A stretch of DNA of 60,747 nucleotides. It comes from Clostridia bacterium. GTDB lineage: Bacteria > Bacillota > Clostridia > Oscillospirales > Acutalibacteraceae. The notes beneath the pieces were generated by a model. It did not search any database. It was given only the letters and a program-made list of their open reading frames with translations, and was not told where the DNA came from. The stretch spans positions 1 through 60,747 of the forward strand of contig JAFXLD010000007.1 of NCBI GenBank assembly GCA_017531385.1, read 5' to 3'. Position 1 is the first letter of the stretch, and every line of letters begins with the position of its first letter. The position numbers and the translations under genes are program-made. This document shows positions 25,188 through 34,071 of the stretch, piece by piece.

Positions 25188-25440
25188 ACAAAAACAGCCC
25201 TTTTTAATGAAAGGACTGTTTCTGCGGGGTCAGCATCCGGGAAAAACAAATATCAAAACCCAGATACAAACAGGAGAATTCCAAAATATCGATGCTATGA
25301 AATAATTATGATTGTTACAGTTTCAGATAAAAGCAAAACAGCCCTCTTTTTTTCAAGAGAGCTGTTTCGCATAACAAACATAGAAATGGAGAGTTAAAAA
25401 ATACCAACATATCAAGAAGAACTAAAATAATTATGATTTC
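25188..25440. repeat. Two related non-coding units, each hairpin plus conserved tail
   Basis: Both units start with an AAACAGCCCT-type hairpin (25191-25222 and 25337-25371), contain a GGAGA stretch and end with ATAATTATGATT (near 25301-25313 and 25427-25439). Similarity is strong at the ends and weak in the middle. They contain no open frame. They could be terminator plus small RNA units or origin-linked repeats. This fills most of the gene-free stretch 25127-25561. Confidence 0.45.
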
Positions 25441-25561
25441 TAAACATTAATATAAAAGAATTTTTTCAGTTTTTTATATACAAAAAAAATTTAATCAAAT
25501 TTTCTCTCATAATTTCTTTGCGATTTGAATGGTATCGTAAATAAATTATAGGAGTGTTCAT

Positions 25562-26149
25562 ATGAACCGTAACATTATTATCAGAAAAAGCATCACAGAA
25601 GACAAGATTTTCAAAGAGCCCAAGACAATGCAGGTAATGTGGTATGTTCTGCTCAACGCTGATAAGGAGCAGAAACTGAAAACTACATATTTGCAGATAA
25701 CTTGCATCACAGGACTTTCAAAGCCTGCGACAGAAAAAGCATTGGAAAGCCTTAAAAACTCGGGATATATTTCAAAAAGAGTATCCGGTAAAGAGATATC
25801 CTTGAAAATCAAGAAGGATTTTCCCTATCTTATGAAGAGGAAAACTCAGGATTGTTTCAAAGTCGATGGAAACACACTTCATTTTGACTGGTTCAATGAA
25901 TATCAGACCAGACATCTGTGGGTTTACCTTTTACTCAAAGCAAATACAGAACCCGTTGCCTTTAAGTCAACTGTAATTGATAAGGGCGAATTGATGACAA
26001 AATTATCAATTCTATCAACCGCAACAGGACTTACTGTAAGTCAGGTCCGAACTGCACTTAAAAAGTTTGCAGACAGTAATTGCATTGAAGTAAAAACTAC
26101 GAATAAATACTCAATCATCAAGATTGTTGCTTATGAATCATACATATAA
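25562..26149 (+). CDS. Winged-helix protein, probable replication initiator or regulator
   Basis: The 195 residues contain two winged-helix-like segments: 'LQITCITGLSKPATEKALESL...GYISKR' (about 48-80) and 'LSILSTATGLTVSQVRTALKKF' (about 150-180). The arrangement recalls DnaD-like or plasmid initiator proteins. An AGGAGTG precedes the ATG. One TTTGCGATTTG motif lies 35 bp upstream, and three like it lie before the primase-like gene, which suggests it binds them. The exact family was not identified. Confidence 0.6.
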   Translation: MNRNIIIRKSITEDKIFKEPKTMQVMWYVLLNADKEQKLKTTYLQITCITGLSKPATEKALESLKNSGYISKRVSGKEISLKIKKDFPYLMKRKTQDCFKVDGNTLHFDWFNEYQTRHLWVYLLLKANTEPVAFKSTVIDKGELMTKLSILSTATGLTVSQVRTALKKFADSNCIEVKTTNKYSIIKIVAYESYI

Positions 26150-26152
26150 GTT

Positions 26153-26182
26153 CAGCACCCATTTAATGTAGGTGCTGTTTTT
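26153..26182 (+). terminator. Terminator after the winged-helix gene
   Basis: Stem CAGCACC / GGTGCTG with T-run; overlaps the stop of the convergent gene by two bases. Confidence 0.8.
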
Positions 26183-27419
26183 ATGCCGATTTGCGGTTAT
26201 ATCCTCTTGTAACGCCTGCTGCTTTCAGAATGTACTGAACTTTTCGTTTTGATATGCCGACTGTATCTGCAATTGTCTGATGATTCATACCGTTTGCCGC
26301 AAGCTCAATAACCTGCATTGCCTGTTCTTGCTTGTCCTGCTTGTTCTTCTGTTTTTTCAGTTCTCGTTTCGAAAGCTGAAACATACCAAGCTCAGCAATT
26401 TCATCGGGTGTAATTTCAAGTTTTTGAACAAACCAGTCATTTCTGAGCTTGTAAAAAGATTCATAATTACTGCATTTGTTACGGTCGATGCAGTTGGCTA
26501 ATGCTTTTAACTGACAATCCGGCACAGCACGAACATCATTGAACTTGTCTCTGAAAGCTTTAAGCTTGTTGTATGCAGTCTCTTTGTCATATATCTGAAC
26601 AGCAGCATTGTAATAAGAAAAACACATATACTCTCTGTATCCCGTGCAATCAAAATTCCTTAATTCCTGAAGCTTTTCAAGCGAAGCAAGTCTGCTGATG
26701 TGAAGAGCCTGTCCGAATTCGATATTTTTTGTCTTCTTTTTCGGAGCAGACTTCTTTTTCTGTGTTTTTGGCTTCAGCAGCTCTTCAAAAGTATAATAAT
26801 CAAAATCGTAATCAATAATCTTCGTTACTGTTTTGGTGTTTGAGTTTATTGTTCCGGGAATTCTTGCCAAACGAGCTATATCTGATACTTTTGAATCAAG
26901 TCCAAGTATGCAATTCGCACCGCTAAGTACCGCTTGTATATCATCGCTGATAGATTTGATTATGCTGTCTCTGATTTTAAGACCTTTTTCATTTACAGAA
27001 TTATCTGACAGACGATAAGGAATGCTATTTTTAAAGATGTAGTACAAATGCAGACCTCTTCCTGTATTGATAATCAGATTAGGTTTTTTTAGTCGATTTG
27101 ATTCAATTGCGTCCTTTAATGATAAATATGTATGGTCAACACCCCAGCCTACTGCTTTAGTATATTCCTCATCATGGAAATCCAGGTCAAAGAAAAGAGC
27201 ATTTATCTGACGACACTTACCTGATTTTCTTCTTCGCCCGCAAAAACCGTTTATTGTTACGTAAATATCCTCATCAGATGATAGTTTTGTATCAAGAAAA
27301 TCCTTTGCCTTTACAACTTCGTATATCTTATCGGTTTCGGGTTTAAATTTCTGAATAATGTAATTACTGTTTTTGTCATCGTGAAAGAGCATTGCTGAAA
27401 AAAGTTCTTTATCGGTCAT
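26181..27419 (-). CDS. Primase-like replication protein with C-terminal helix-turn-helix
   Basis: Probably starts replication of the element. The 412 residues contain segments typical of archaeo-eukaryotic primase-type plasmid and ICE replication proteins ('INALFFDLDFHDEEY' with acidic DxD, 'LIINTGRGLHLYYIF', 'ARLARIPGTINSN'), a Lys-rich linker near 220-235, and a C-terminal helix-turn-helix ('NHQTIADTVGISKRKVQYIL'). The start at 27419 follows AAGGTGTGAATAA. Three iteron-like repeats lie 85-130 bp upstream. A catalytic polymerase function is inferred from motifs only. Confidence 0.75.
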   Translation of the reverse strand: MTDKELFSAMLFHDDKNSNYIIQKFKPETDKIYEVVKAKDFLDTKLSSDEDIYVTINGFCGRRRKSGKCRQINALFFDLDFHDEEYTKAVGWGVDHTYLSLKDAIESNRLKKPNLIINTGRGLHLYYIFKNSIPYRLSDNSVNEKGLKIRDSIIKSISDDIQAVLSGANCILGLDSKVSDIARLARIPGTINSNTKTVTKIIDYDFDYYTFEELLKPKTQKKKSAPKKKTKNIEFGQALHISRLASLEKLQELRNFDCTGYREYMCFSYYNAAVQIYDKETAYNKLKAFRDKFNDVRAVPDCQLKALANCIDRNKCSNYESFYKLRNDWFVQKLEITPDEIAELGMFQLSKRELKKQKNKQDKQEQAMQVIELAANGMNHQTIADTVGISKRKVQYILKAAGVTRGYNRKSA

Positions 27420-27503
27420 TTTTATTCACACCTTTCGGATTAATGATGAAAGATGTGAACTGAAAACTTTTTTTTGTACAGTTTTTTCAGGAATATTTTT
27501 TTG

Positions 27504-27546
27504 TTTGCGATTTCCTTGATATTTGTTTGCGATTTGATTGCGATTT
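27504..27546. repeat. Iteron-like TTTGCGATTT repeats
   Basis: Copies at 27504-27513, 27526-27535 and 27537-27546 (ATTGCGATTT), starting 22 and 11 bp apart, so on one helix face. A further copy is at 25517-25527 before the winged-helix gene. Confidence 0.65.
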
Positions 27547-27596
27547 GTTTGTTATCTGTTTGTGATGATGAAAAATAATTGCTTTCAGCAAAAAAA

Positions 27597-27632
27597 ATGC
27601 TCAGAATTCCTGAATAAAAGAATTCTAAGCAT
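27597..27632 (-). terminator. Hairpin terminator for leftward transcripts
   Basis: Stem ATGCTcAGAATTC / GAATTCTaAGCAT, U-run on the minus strand. Confidence 0.65.
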
Positions 27633-27719
27633 AAAAAACAGCCATAAGACATTATAAAAAATGTATTTCTGAAAGTGCAAAAAATTGCACATGAGTATAG
27701 GTGTGAAGTGATTTGATGG

Positions 27720-27830
27720 CAAGGGCTTTAAGTTTTATATTTATTATAATATTATAGTATTAAAGTATAATATATAATATAAAGCTTAAGTAGAAAGAAT
27801 AAATATATAACATAAGCTTAAGTAATTATG
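27720..27830. other. AT-rich tract with AAGCTTAAGTA direct repeats (candidate origin)
   Basis: The tract is almost pure A+T and holds two exact AAGCTTAAGTA copies (27782-27792, 27814-27824), 32 bp apart. With nearby iterons and replication genes it may be a DNA-unwinding region. No gene was seen in 27633-27850. Confidence 0.45.
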
Positions 27831-27850
27831 AAAGATGTTTTGCAATAAAA

Positions 27851-27900
27851 ACAAAGACAAAGAGATACAACTTCATTTGAAGTGTATCCCTTTGCTTTTT
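27851..27900 (-). terminator. Terminator of the small-gene operon
   Basis: Long imperfect stem pairing CAAAGAGATACA with TGTATCCCTTTG, flanked by A and T runs, just after the gene ending at 27905. Confidence 0.7.
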
Positions 27901-27904
27901 AATA

Positions 27905-28162
27905 TTACAGTGTCCTCGGATAGGCTTGCATATACAAGTCTAACAATGTGGACAACTTTTCTACTTCGCATCTGAGACATTCATATTCATAAATGTCAAG
28001 TTTTTCTTCAAGTGCTTTTACACCGGAAAACTCAGTACCATTGAAGATAACCTTGTTTTCAGCAATGGAACGAAATTTACTTTCCTCTGCAATACGTGTT
28101 TCTATTCTGAGAATGCCCACCGAAGTATTGAATTCCTGAATATCGACTATTTTTGTTTTCAT
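27905..28162 (-). CDS. Hypothetical small protein (85 aa)
   Basis: Not recognised. It starts MKTKIVDIQEFN, with strands in the first half and a helical, acidic second half. AGGAGGATATGTT precedes the ATG. Third of three closely packed small leftward genes (11-bp gap to the upstream one). Confidence 0.65.
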   Translation of the reverse strand: MKTKIVDIQEFNTSVGILRIETRIAEESKFRSIAENKVIFNGTEFSGVKALEEKLDIYEYECLRCEVEKLSTLLDLYMQAYPRTL

Positions 28163-28173
28163 AACATATCCTC

Positions 28174-28464
28174 CTAAATAAACATCAGCTCGTCCGGGTT
28201 GTCGAATATATCAAACATTATTCGTGCTCCTATTTTAAAGCCTCTGATGAATGCCTCTTTGTCATTAAGTGTAAATGCGCGACCGAATGAATCTGCATAT
28301 TCACGAAAAAGCTTGTGTTCTTCTCCTGTCAGTATCTTTGAAAGTATTTCTTCGTTTTTTGAAAGTTTATCCCATGCAGTTTTAAAATCATTATCTTTGC
28401 TGAAAGACTGGCTTTGTGGTGCAATGTTACCGTGATAGAATTCTTCAAGGAAATTATTCCTCAT
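28174..28464 (-). CDS. DUF6809-like small protein
   Basis: The 96 residues start MRNNFLEEFYHGNIAPQ and continue with 'EEHKLFREYADSFGRA' and 'FIRGFKIGARIMFDIF', a pattern I associate with the DUF6809 group of small clostridial mobile-element proteins. No function is known. The start is taken at 28464, not at the upstream end of the open frame; it overlaps the previous gene by 11 bp. Confidence 0.65.
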   Translation of the reverse strand: MRNNFLEEFYHGNIAPQSQSFSKDNDFKTAWDKLSKNEEILSKILTGEEHKLFREYADSFGRAFTLNDKEAFIRGFKIGARIMFDIFDNPDELMFI

Positions 28465-28708
28465 CACATTCTTCCTCCTCATCATCACAAAAGTAGCAAT
28501 CAAGTGCCTCAAAGTCTTCGATAGCTTCAAAAATCTCTGCAAGATTTTCTATGCCGGAAGGATAGCTCTGATGAATATATCTCTGCCATCCGTTTCTGCC
28601 GTCATGGAATCTTACAAGAGCATGCTTGTTCTCAAAGATTATGCTGTAAAATGAGCCATTTTCATCTTTTTCTGTAGAAAGTTTGATTCGTCTGATTTTT
28701 TTGTCCAT
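28454..28708 (-). CDS. Hypothetical acidic small protein (84 aa)
   Basis: Not recognised. A basic N-terminus (MDKKIRRIKLS), a central 'FHDGRNGWQRYIHQSYPSG' segment and a very acidic C-terminus (DDEEEECDEE). AAGGAG precedes the ATG. It is first in a set with the two small genes downstream. Confidence 0.65.
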   Translation of the reverse strand: MDKKIRRIKLSTEKDENGSFYSIIFENKHALVRFHDGRNGWQRYIHQSYPSGIENLAEIFEAIEDFEALDCYFCDDEEEECDEE

Positions 28709-28825
28709 TTATAAAACTCCTTAAATAAAGAATTTAAGCGAAGTCTGTGTAATCCAGGCTTCGCTTTGTCGATTTAATTATGATGTTTATTGAAAAATGA
28801 TAATAAAAAATATTTTTGTCTTTTG

Positions 28826-29506
28826 TTATTCAGAAAGTTTTATTATTTCATTATATAATATGTGTTGCTTATTTGCGATTGTTTTATCGACATGATAATG
28901 TCCGCAAAACCATTTATCGTATGTCAGTTTTGATTTGATATTTTCAAAAAAGTCAGTAAGTTCATTTGTTTTTAAATTTGATGCTACTTCCTGCTGAATT
29001 GATGTAGCACAGCAATGAGTAATAACATAATCAACTTCCCACTTATATCTGTTCAGATTTGAAATGGCATTTTTATATTCATCAGCAGATGGCATTTCGT
29101 CTGTCCACCAGGTTTTTCCGGAAGTTCTGTATTCCTTATCGTGAGATTCAGCACCACCAAAAGCAAAAAAGCTTTTACCGTTGATTTGAAAAATTTCACC
29201 TCGCATTAGATGATATATTTTATCAGCGATTTTGTGTGCTTTTCCTCCGCAGAAATCAACAAGTTCATATGTGTTCAATAACTCAAAATTCTCATGATTC
29301 CCATCCACAAAAAGTGTGGTAAAATTCCGTGTATTAAGCCATTTGAGCCAATATAAGTCCGAGGGACTATTTTCCCAGACTCCGCCAAAATCTCCGCATA
29401 TAATGACATAGTCATTTTCGGACAGTTCCCGTTGTTCAGGAAACTTTTTAGAATTCAGTTTTTTGATATCCACCGGAATATGAGTATCACCAGTTATGTA
29501 TATCAT
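28826..29506 (-). CDS. Cytosolic calcineurin-like metallophosphoesterase
   Basis: The 226 residues have a complete metal-ligand set: GDTH (near the start), 'CGDFGGVW', 'GNHEN', 'ITHC' and 'CGHYH'. There is no signal peptide. The ATG at 29506, six bases after AGGTGA, is preferred to a GTG at 29515. Located in the element between small genes and the restriction operon; substrate unknown. Such proteins are common cargo of clostridial elements and might act on nucleic acid or nucleotides, but nothing here decides this. Confidence 0.85.
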   Translation of the reverse strand: MIYITGDTHIPVDIKKLNSKKFPEQRELSENDYVIICGDFGGVWENSPSDLYWLKWLNTRNFTTLFVDGNHENFELLNTYELVDFCGGKAHKIADKIYHLMRGEIFQINGKSFFAFGGAESHDKEYRTSGKTWWTDEMPSADEYKNAISNLNRYKWEVDYVITHCCATSIQQEVASNLKTNELTDFFENIKSKLTYDKWFCGHYHVDKTIANKQHILYNEIIKLSE

Positions 29507-29610
29507 ATTTATCACCTTAAATACTTATGTTTTGGCATCATTAACTACAACTGCAAATTTCTGTTTTTATAATAGCATACTACCGTTATACAATTCAATC
29601 TTAAAAACGA

Positions 29611-29636
29611 AAACTGCCCTCAGATGAGAGCAGTTT
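29611..29636. terminator. Terminator-like hairpin, copy 1
   Basis: Stem AAACTGC / GCAGTTT. Nearly the same sequence (CTGCC-TCAGATGAGAGCAG) recurs at 30002-30022. Confidence 0.65.
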
Positions 29637-29664
29637 GAATTCGGTTCGGCAAATTGGAAATTGG

Positions 29665-29799
29665 CTATATTCCTAAAATATAAAAACCATTGTGGTGCTT
29701 GGTTTCATTAAGCCAAGTTGCTAACTGTTCGTAATCTGTAGGTTTATCTGTGTTTAATTTTACAAGTATAGAATCGATTGATGAATGTGCATCGGATAT
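29665..29799 (-). pseudogene. 3' fragment of a decayed gene
   Basis: A 44-codon open stretch without a start, ending '...DYEQLATWLNETKHHNGFYILGI' in parts, has protein-like composition and a stop at 29665-29667; stops lie directly upstream. It looks like the C-terminus of a lost gene at the end of the restriction operon. Family not identified. Confidence 0.5.
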
Positions 29800-29827
29800 T
29801 TATTTTTATTTTATAACTAAGACCGTC

Positions 29828-29928
29828 CTCATAAAGCACATCGAATAAAGTCAGGCGAAAAAGAATTCGTATATATACTATATTTGACTCTGGAGTCTGA
29901 TTAACTGATGACCGATGTGCCTTATGAG
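29828..29928. other. Non-coding region with 16-bp inverted repeat
   Basis: CTCATAAAGCACATCG (29828-29843) pairs with CGATGTGCCTTATGAG (29913-29928) with one mismatch; inside are smaller hairpins such as GACTC-tg-GAGTC. It could be a structured RNA, a mini-element or a recombination scar. No gene in 29800-29997. Confidence 0.45.
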
Positions 29929-29997
29929 AATTCATTCTCTTCATCCTGACAATACAATTATGACAGACTGTCTTCGAAAACAACCATATAAAGCAAC

Positions 29998-30026
29998 AAA
30001 CCCTGCCATCAGATGAGAGCAGGGTG
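29998..30026 (-). terminator. Terminator of the type I restriction operon
   Basis: Stem CCCTGC / GCAGGG right after the hsdR stop codon; near-duplicate of the hairpin at 29611-29636. Confidence 0.7.
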
Positions 30027-30032
30027 ATGTTC

Positions 30033-33000
30033 TTAAGCCGCAATTGCATTTGCATTGATAGATTTGATAATTTTCATAATGCCTGTCCATACAACTGCAT
30101 CTGTAAAGATATCGACAATCGTACCGTTATCGGTAAACGGAGCTTCCTGCATAACTGACATATCTTTCATCATACCATTCTGAACAATGTAATTGATAAT
30201 CTGATTGACAAAATAAATCTGTCTGTCATCAAGATTGACATCATTGAGATACTTTGAAAATGCTTCTTTTGCCGTGTTCATATCAAGACCGACAATTTCT
30301 CTTACAAGTTCTCCGAGAGGCTTATCCTGATATTCGTTTGCATAATCATCCTTTGTGCCAAGCTCTGACCAGAGGATTTTTTCAAGAGATTTGATATCTT
30401 CTGCAGTCAGGGGCTGATTTGTGTGCAGTTTTGCAATAGCAGGGCTGTCCATATGGTTTCTGATGTAGTGATTTACCTTCATTTTGTAATTCACCAAATC
30501 ATCACTGCCAAGCTCTGATTCATTCCAGTCAATATTGATAATATAATCATCCATATCAATATCAATCGGCGGAGCTACATAATCAGGAATATATTTTATA
30601 AGGTCACGGAGTTTTTCTCTGATGATTTCAAAATCATTGATATCGGCAGTTTCGAGATAATCCGTATGCAGAATTTTCTCAAATATTTCACTCTGTTCCA
30701 CAACTTCGGGAATAGTTGCAATCTTTGTCAGCTCTCTGACCTTCTTTTTAAGGTCCTTTTTGCCTCTTTTGTATGTATTACCTATGATATAGCCCAGTTC
30801 GATTGCATAAATAAGAGCATCAAAACGGACAGCATTGATTTCGTCATTATAGGGCAGAATCAGCGGTGCAACTTCATCTTTGAGCTGTTGAAGGTCTGCG
30901 GGTGTGAGAACATTCAGCTTTTCTGCATCGGCATACATATCAATATATTTCAGATGCTGTTTAACTGAGAAATTATCACGATTCAGCTCCTTGATTTTGT
31001 AAATGACATCTTCTTTGAGTGCAGTTCTGAATACTTTCAGAGCATCAGTCTGATAAGCCAAATCCTGCAGTTTATAGAGCATTGTTGTTTTAATGTTGAA
31101 GATTCTTTCCTGAACGGACAGCGTTGCAGGAACTTCCTTACCGGGAGGATTCATTCTGAAAAACTCAAAGTTTCCGCAGAAATCGAAGATATAGAAAATA
31201 TCCTTGTCCTTTCCGTCAATAAGCCCCTTGCAAAGACGGGTACCTCTGCCAATCATCTGCCAGAATTTTGCCTTGCTCATAACCTTTTTGAAGAATACAA
31301 GATTCACAACTTCGGGCACGTCAATACCTGTATCCATCATATCGACGGATACAACAATCTGAGGCATTTTCTTCGGGTCTGAAAATTCATCAATAAGGCT
31401 CTGAGCATAATTTGTGTAATTATCAATCACACGACAGAAACCGTTTTTGCTGTAATTCGGGTATTCCTTATTGAATATCTCGCAAATCTTCTCTGCATGA
31501 CGGTGATTCTTTGCAAAAATAATCGTTTTGCCGATTTTACTGCCTGAATCAATCTTAATTCCCTTTTCCATAAGGATTGAAAGGACTTTTTTGATTGTGT
31601 CTTCATTGAAAATTTTTTCATTAAGGGCAGAGCTTTCAATTGAATCGGGGATTTCACCGTCTTCGAGAGCAAACATTTCTTCATAAGTGGCTTTATCTTC
31701 TTCTGAAAGGTCGTCATAGACAATACCTTCACTCATAAATTTAAGAGTTGTTTCAACACTCATAAAATCAACAAGATAACCGTCCTGAACAGCCTGAGCA
31801 AGTTCATAACCGTAAGTGGGAACACCGCTTTCAAGCTCAAAAATGCCGTAAGTGTTCTTATCGATTTCATCTCTGGGAGTCGCAGTGAGTCCCACAAGAT
31901 GAGCATCGAAATAATTGAAAATATCTCTGTATTTGTTGTAAATGCTTCGGTGAGCTTCGTCGCAGATGATAAGGTCAAAGTGACCTACAGTGTAGAGCTT
32001 TCCGCCGTCTTCGTCCTTTGCATCGTCAATGCAGTTCATCATGGTCTGATATGTGGAGAAAACACCACGGGCATTGTAGTTTTCTTTATCTTCGCAGAGA
32101 TTCACAACAGACAGATTGGGAAGCAGGTTCACAAAAGACCTTTTTGCCTGAGTGACAAGTGAATTTCTGTCCGCAAGGAAAAGTACATTCTTGACCCAAC
32201 CGTGTCTGAGCAGTACATCGACGATTGAGATAACTGTTCTTGTTTTACCTGAACCTGTTGCCATAACAAGCAGAGCCTTGCGACGGTTTTCATCGTCAAA
32301 AGCACGGCAGACAGCCTTGATTGCTTCTTTCTGATAATATCTGCCTGAAATATCGTCACTGATACGGACATTATTAAGGTGTGTCCGCATAGTGAGTTTG
32401 TTGAATTCCTTTTCGAGGTCACGCTTTGAATAAAAACCGCTGACTTTGTGTTCGGGATAATAATTATCGTTCCAGATTCGTGTGTCAAAGCCGTTTGTAA
32501 GGAAGATTATCGGTCTTCTGCCGAATTTCTGTTCAAGCAGGTCTGCATAAAGTTTTGCCTGCTGTCTGCCGACAGCAACATCCTTGCAGGTGCGTTTTGC
32601 TTCAATAACGGCAAGAGGTCTGCCGTCATCACCGAAAAGGACATAATCGGCAAAACCGACTTCGGATTTATTGGGCATACCGGGAAGTTCATATTCATTT
32701 ATCCAGTCTTTGCCCTCGGTCCAGCCTGCATCAATGAGCATTGTGTCTATATAGAGCTTTCGTGTCTGATATTCCGAAATATCAAGAGGCTTGGGAACAT
32801 AAGTCTGCTGCTGTTCCTCACGGCGGGCAGTAAGCTCCTCTTTGAGAGCCTTGTTTTCTGCCATTAATTGCTCGAGATTAAGCTCCATTGCGTGGTCAAC
32901 AACAGTTTCGTTCTGTTTATGTACAAGAGAAGCATCAAAATGCTGTTCGGTGTAATTTGCACCGTAAAAATATGCAACGAGGTCAAGAAAAACGTGAAGG

Positions 33001-33338
33001 TTTTCAAGACAGAGCATAGCCTGTTCTTCTGTGATTTTACGACCTGTATGAGCGGCAATGTTGCCTGATTTTCTTATAAAGTCAAGACGGCGGAATACAT
33101 CATCGCCGACAATATCACGGAATGATGCATCTGACATAAGAGCCTGCAGATTATCGGCATAGGGCATTACAAGGAACTTGTCCACGGAGTACATCCATTT
33201 TATGGCAAACTCCATTGCCCGACGACAAGCAATGATTGAAGACGCCGGGTCAATATGTAATATTCTTTCTGCAGTTATCGCCACATCAGAAAATGTATCA
33301 AATTGATTGTCTTGCTTTAAGAAATCAAAGTTGGTCAT
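30033..33338 (-). CDS. hsdR: Type I restriction enzyme R subunit
   Basis: Translocase-nuclease subunit that cuts unmodified DNA together with HsdM and HsdS. The 1101 residues have an N-terminal DUF4145-like domain (1-140, 'FIRKSGNIAAH'), a PD-(D/E)xK nuclease core with 'VIEAKRT' near residue 245, Walker A 'ATGSGKT' near 361, DEAH box 'ICDEAHRS' near 457, 'GLTATPRDE', and the helicase motif 'MIGRGTRLCKG'. All key motifs appear intact. It is the last gene of the leftward operon hsdM, membrane gene, hsdS, HEPN-like gene, hsdR. Confidence 0.95.
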   Translation of the reverse strand: MTNFDFLKQDNQFDTFSDVAITAERILHIDPASSIIACRRAMEFAIKWMYSVDKFLVMPYADNLQALMSDASFRDIVGDDVFRRLDFIRKSGNIAAHTGRKITEEQAMLCLENLHVFLDLVAYFYGANYTEQHFDASLVHKQNETVVDHAMELNLEQLMAENKALKEELTARREEQQQTYVPKPLDISEYQTRKLYIDTMLIDAGWTEGKDWINEYELPGMPNKSEVGFADYVLFGDDGRPLAVIEAKRTCKDVAVGRQQAKLYADLLEQKFGRRPIIFLTNGFDTRIWNDNYYPEHKVSGFYSKRDLEKEFNKLTMRTHLNNVRISDDISGRYYQKEAIKAVCRAFDDENRRKALLVMATGSGKTRTVISIVDVLLRHGWVKNVLFLADRNSLVTQAKRSFVNLLPNLSVVNLCEDKENYNARGVFSTYQTMMNCIDDAKDEDGGKLYTVGHFDLIICDEAHRSIYNKYRDIFNYFDAHLVGLTATPRDEIDKNTYGIFELESGVPTYGYELAQAVQDGYLVDFMSVETTLKFMSEGIVYDDLSEEDKATYEEMFALEDGEIPDSIESSALNEKIFNEDTIKKVLSILMEKGIKIDSGSKIGKTIIFAKNHRHAEKICEIFNKEYPNYSKNGFCRVIDNYTNYAQSLIDEFSDPKKMPQIVVSVDMMDTGIDVPEVVNLVFFKKVMSKAKFWQMIGRGTRLCKGLIDGKDKDIFYIFDFCGNFEFFRMNPPGKEVPATLSVQERIFNIKTTMLYKLQDLAYQTDALKVFRTALKEDVIYKIKELNRDNFSVKQHLKYIDMYADAEKLNVLTPADLQQLKDEVAPLILPYNDEINAVRFDALIYAIELGYIIGNTYKRGKKDLKKKVRELTKIATIPEVVEQSEIFEKILHTDYLETADINDFEIIREKLRDLIKYIPDYVAPPIDIDMDDYIINIDWNESELGSDDLVNYKMKVNHYIRNHMDSPAIAKLHTNQPLTAEDIKSLEKILWSELGTKDDYANEYQDKPLGELVREIVGLDMNTAKEAFSKYLNDVNLDDRQIYFVNQIINYIVQNGMMKDMSVMQEAPFTDNGTIVDIFTDAVVWTGIMKIIKSINANAIAA

Positions 33339-33394
33339 AATATCACCTGTAATTTAAAATTTATTATAAGTCATTCTTATCAAATCAGTAGTCA

Positions 33395-34054
33395 CTACCA
33401 ATGGGAAACTTGCGGAATATCGGTAAATACTTCAATTAAATCAGGTTTTGATGAAGCTGAATTATATCGTTCTATAATCTTAGTTTCTACATCCAAACAT
33501 TGTTTTTCCACATAAGATTTTGCAATATCAATTAATTTCATTAGTATATCTTTATTTTGTTTATACAAGTAATTGGTTCTGATAGTTAGATTTGTAACAT
33601 CGATACATTCACCTGTAATTGCATTTACTGATATAGCAACAATATTCTCTTTATGGTCTGATTGGTCATGTGCAAGCACATTATTTCGAGCATCATAAAA
33701 TTTTTGAAATTGTGCAGACATGTCTTCAAATCCATGACTTGGTGCATATTTAGAAAAAACTTTATAACTATCAAGCTTTTTTCGTCCACTTTTTTTCGGA
33801 GATGAAAAACATTTTATTAATAACTGTATTGCACTATTAATCAATGCTCCGTCTATTAATGTTGTACCAGATTTAAAAAACATCTGTTTTAAATATTCTT
33901 TTGCATAATCCAAATCTCTATTATGTGCACAAAGTGATTGATAGTACATAGTAAGTTCGGGGTATTCATTTTTTAAATCTAAAACTTGCGTTGGAATATC
34001 TGTATTTGTAGGAATCAATTTTCCATTTTGTAGTTCATATTCATATTTGCTCAT
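33395..34054 (-). CDS. HEPN-like protein, candidate abortive-infection factor
   Basis: The 219-residue helical protein has R123-N-N-V-L-A-H129, an Rx5H motif fitting the RX4-6H signature of HEPN ribonucleases, in 'FYDARNNVLAHDQSDH'. Position 18 bp after hsdS and 57 bp before hsdR makes it part of the restriction operon. A back-up RNA-cleaving defence or a scaffold role are both possible. Composition is more AT-rich than hsdR and hsdM. Assignment to a named Abi family is not certain. Confidence 0.65.
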   Translation of the reverse strand: MSKYEYELQNGKLIPTNTDIPTQVLDLKNEYPELTMYYQSLCAHNRDLDYAKEYLKQMFFKSGTTLIDGALINSAIQLLIKCFSSPKKSGRKKLDSYKVFSKYAPSHGFEDMSAQFQKFYDARNNVLAHDQSDHKENIVAISVNAITGECIDVTNLTIRTNYLYKQNKDILMKLIDIAKSYVEKQCLDVETKIIERYNSASSKPDLIEVFTDIPQVSHW

Positions 34055-34071
34055 TATAAAATATCATTACC

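Noticed and set aside
27440-27652. Open frame of about 70 codons on the minus strand between replication genes
   Set aside because: It runs through iteron-like repeats and a terminator hairpin and has no recognisable start signal.
29828-29928. Retron-type or group II intron RNA
   Set aside because: No reverse transcriptase is nearby and no conserved intron or retron features were recognised; only an inverted repeat is certain.
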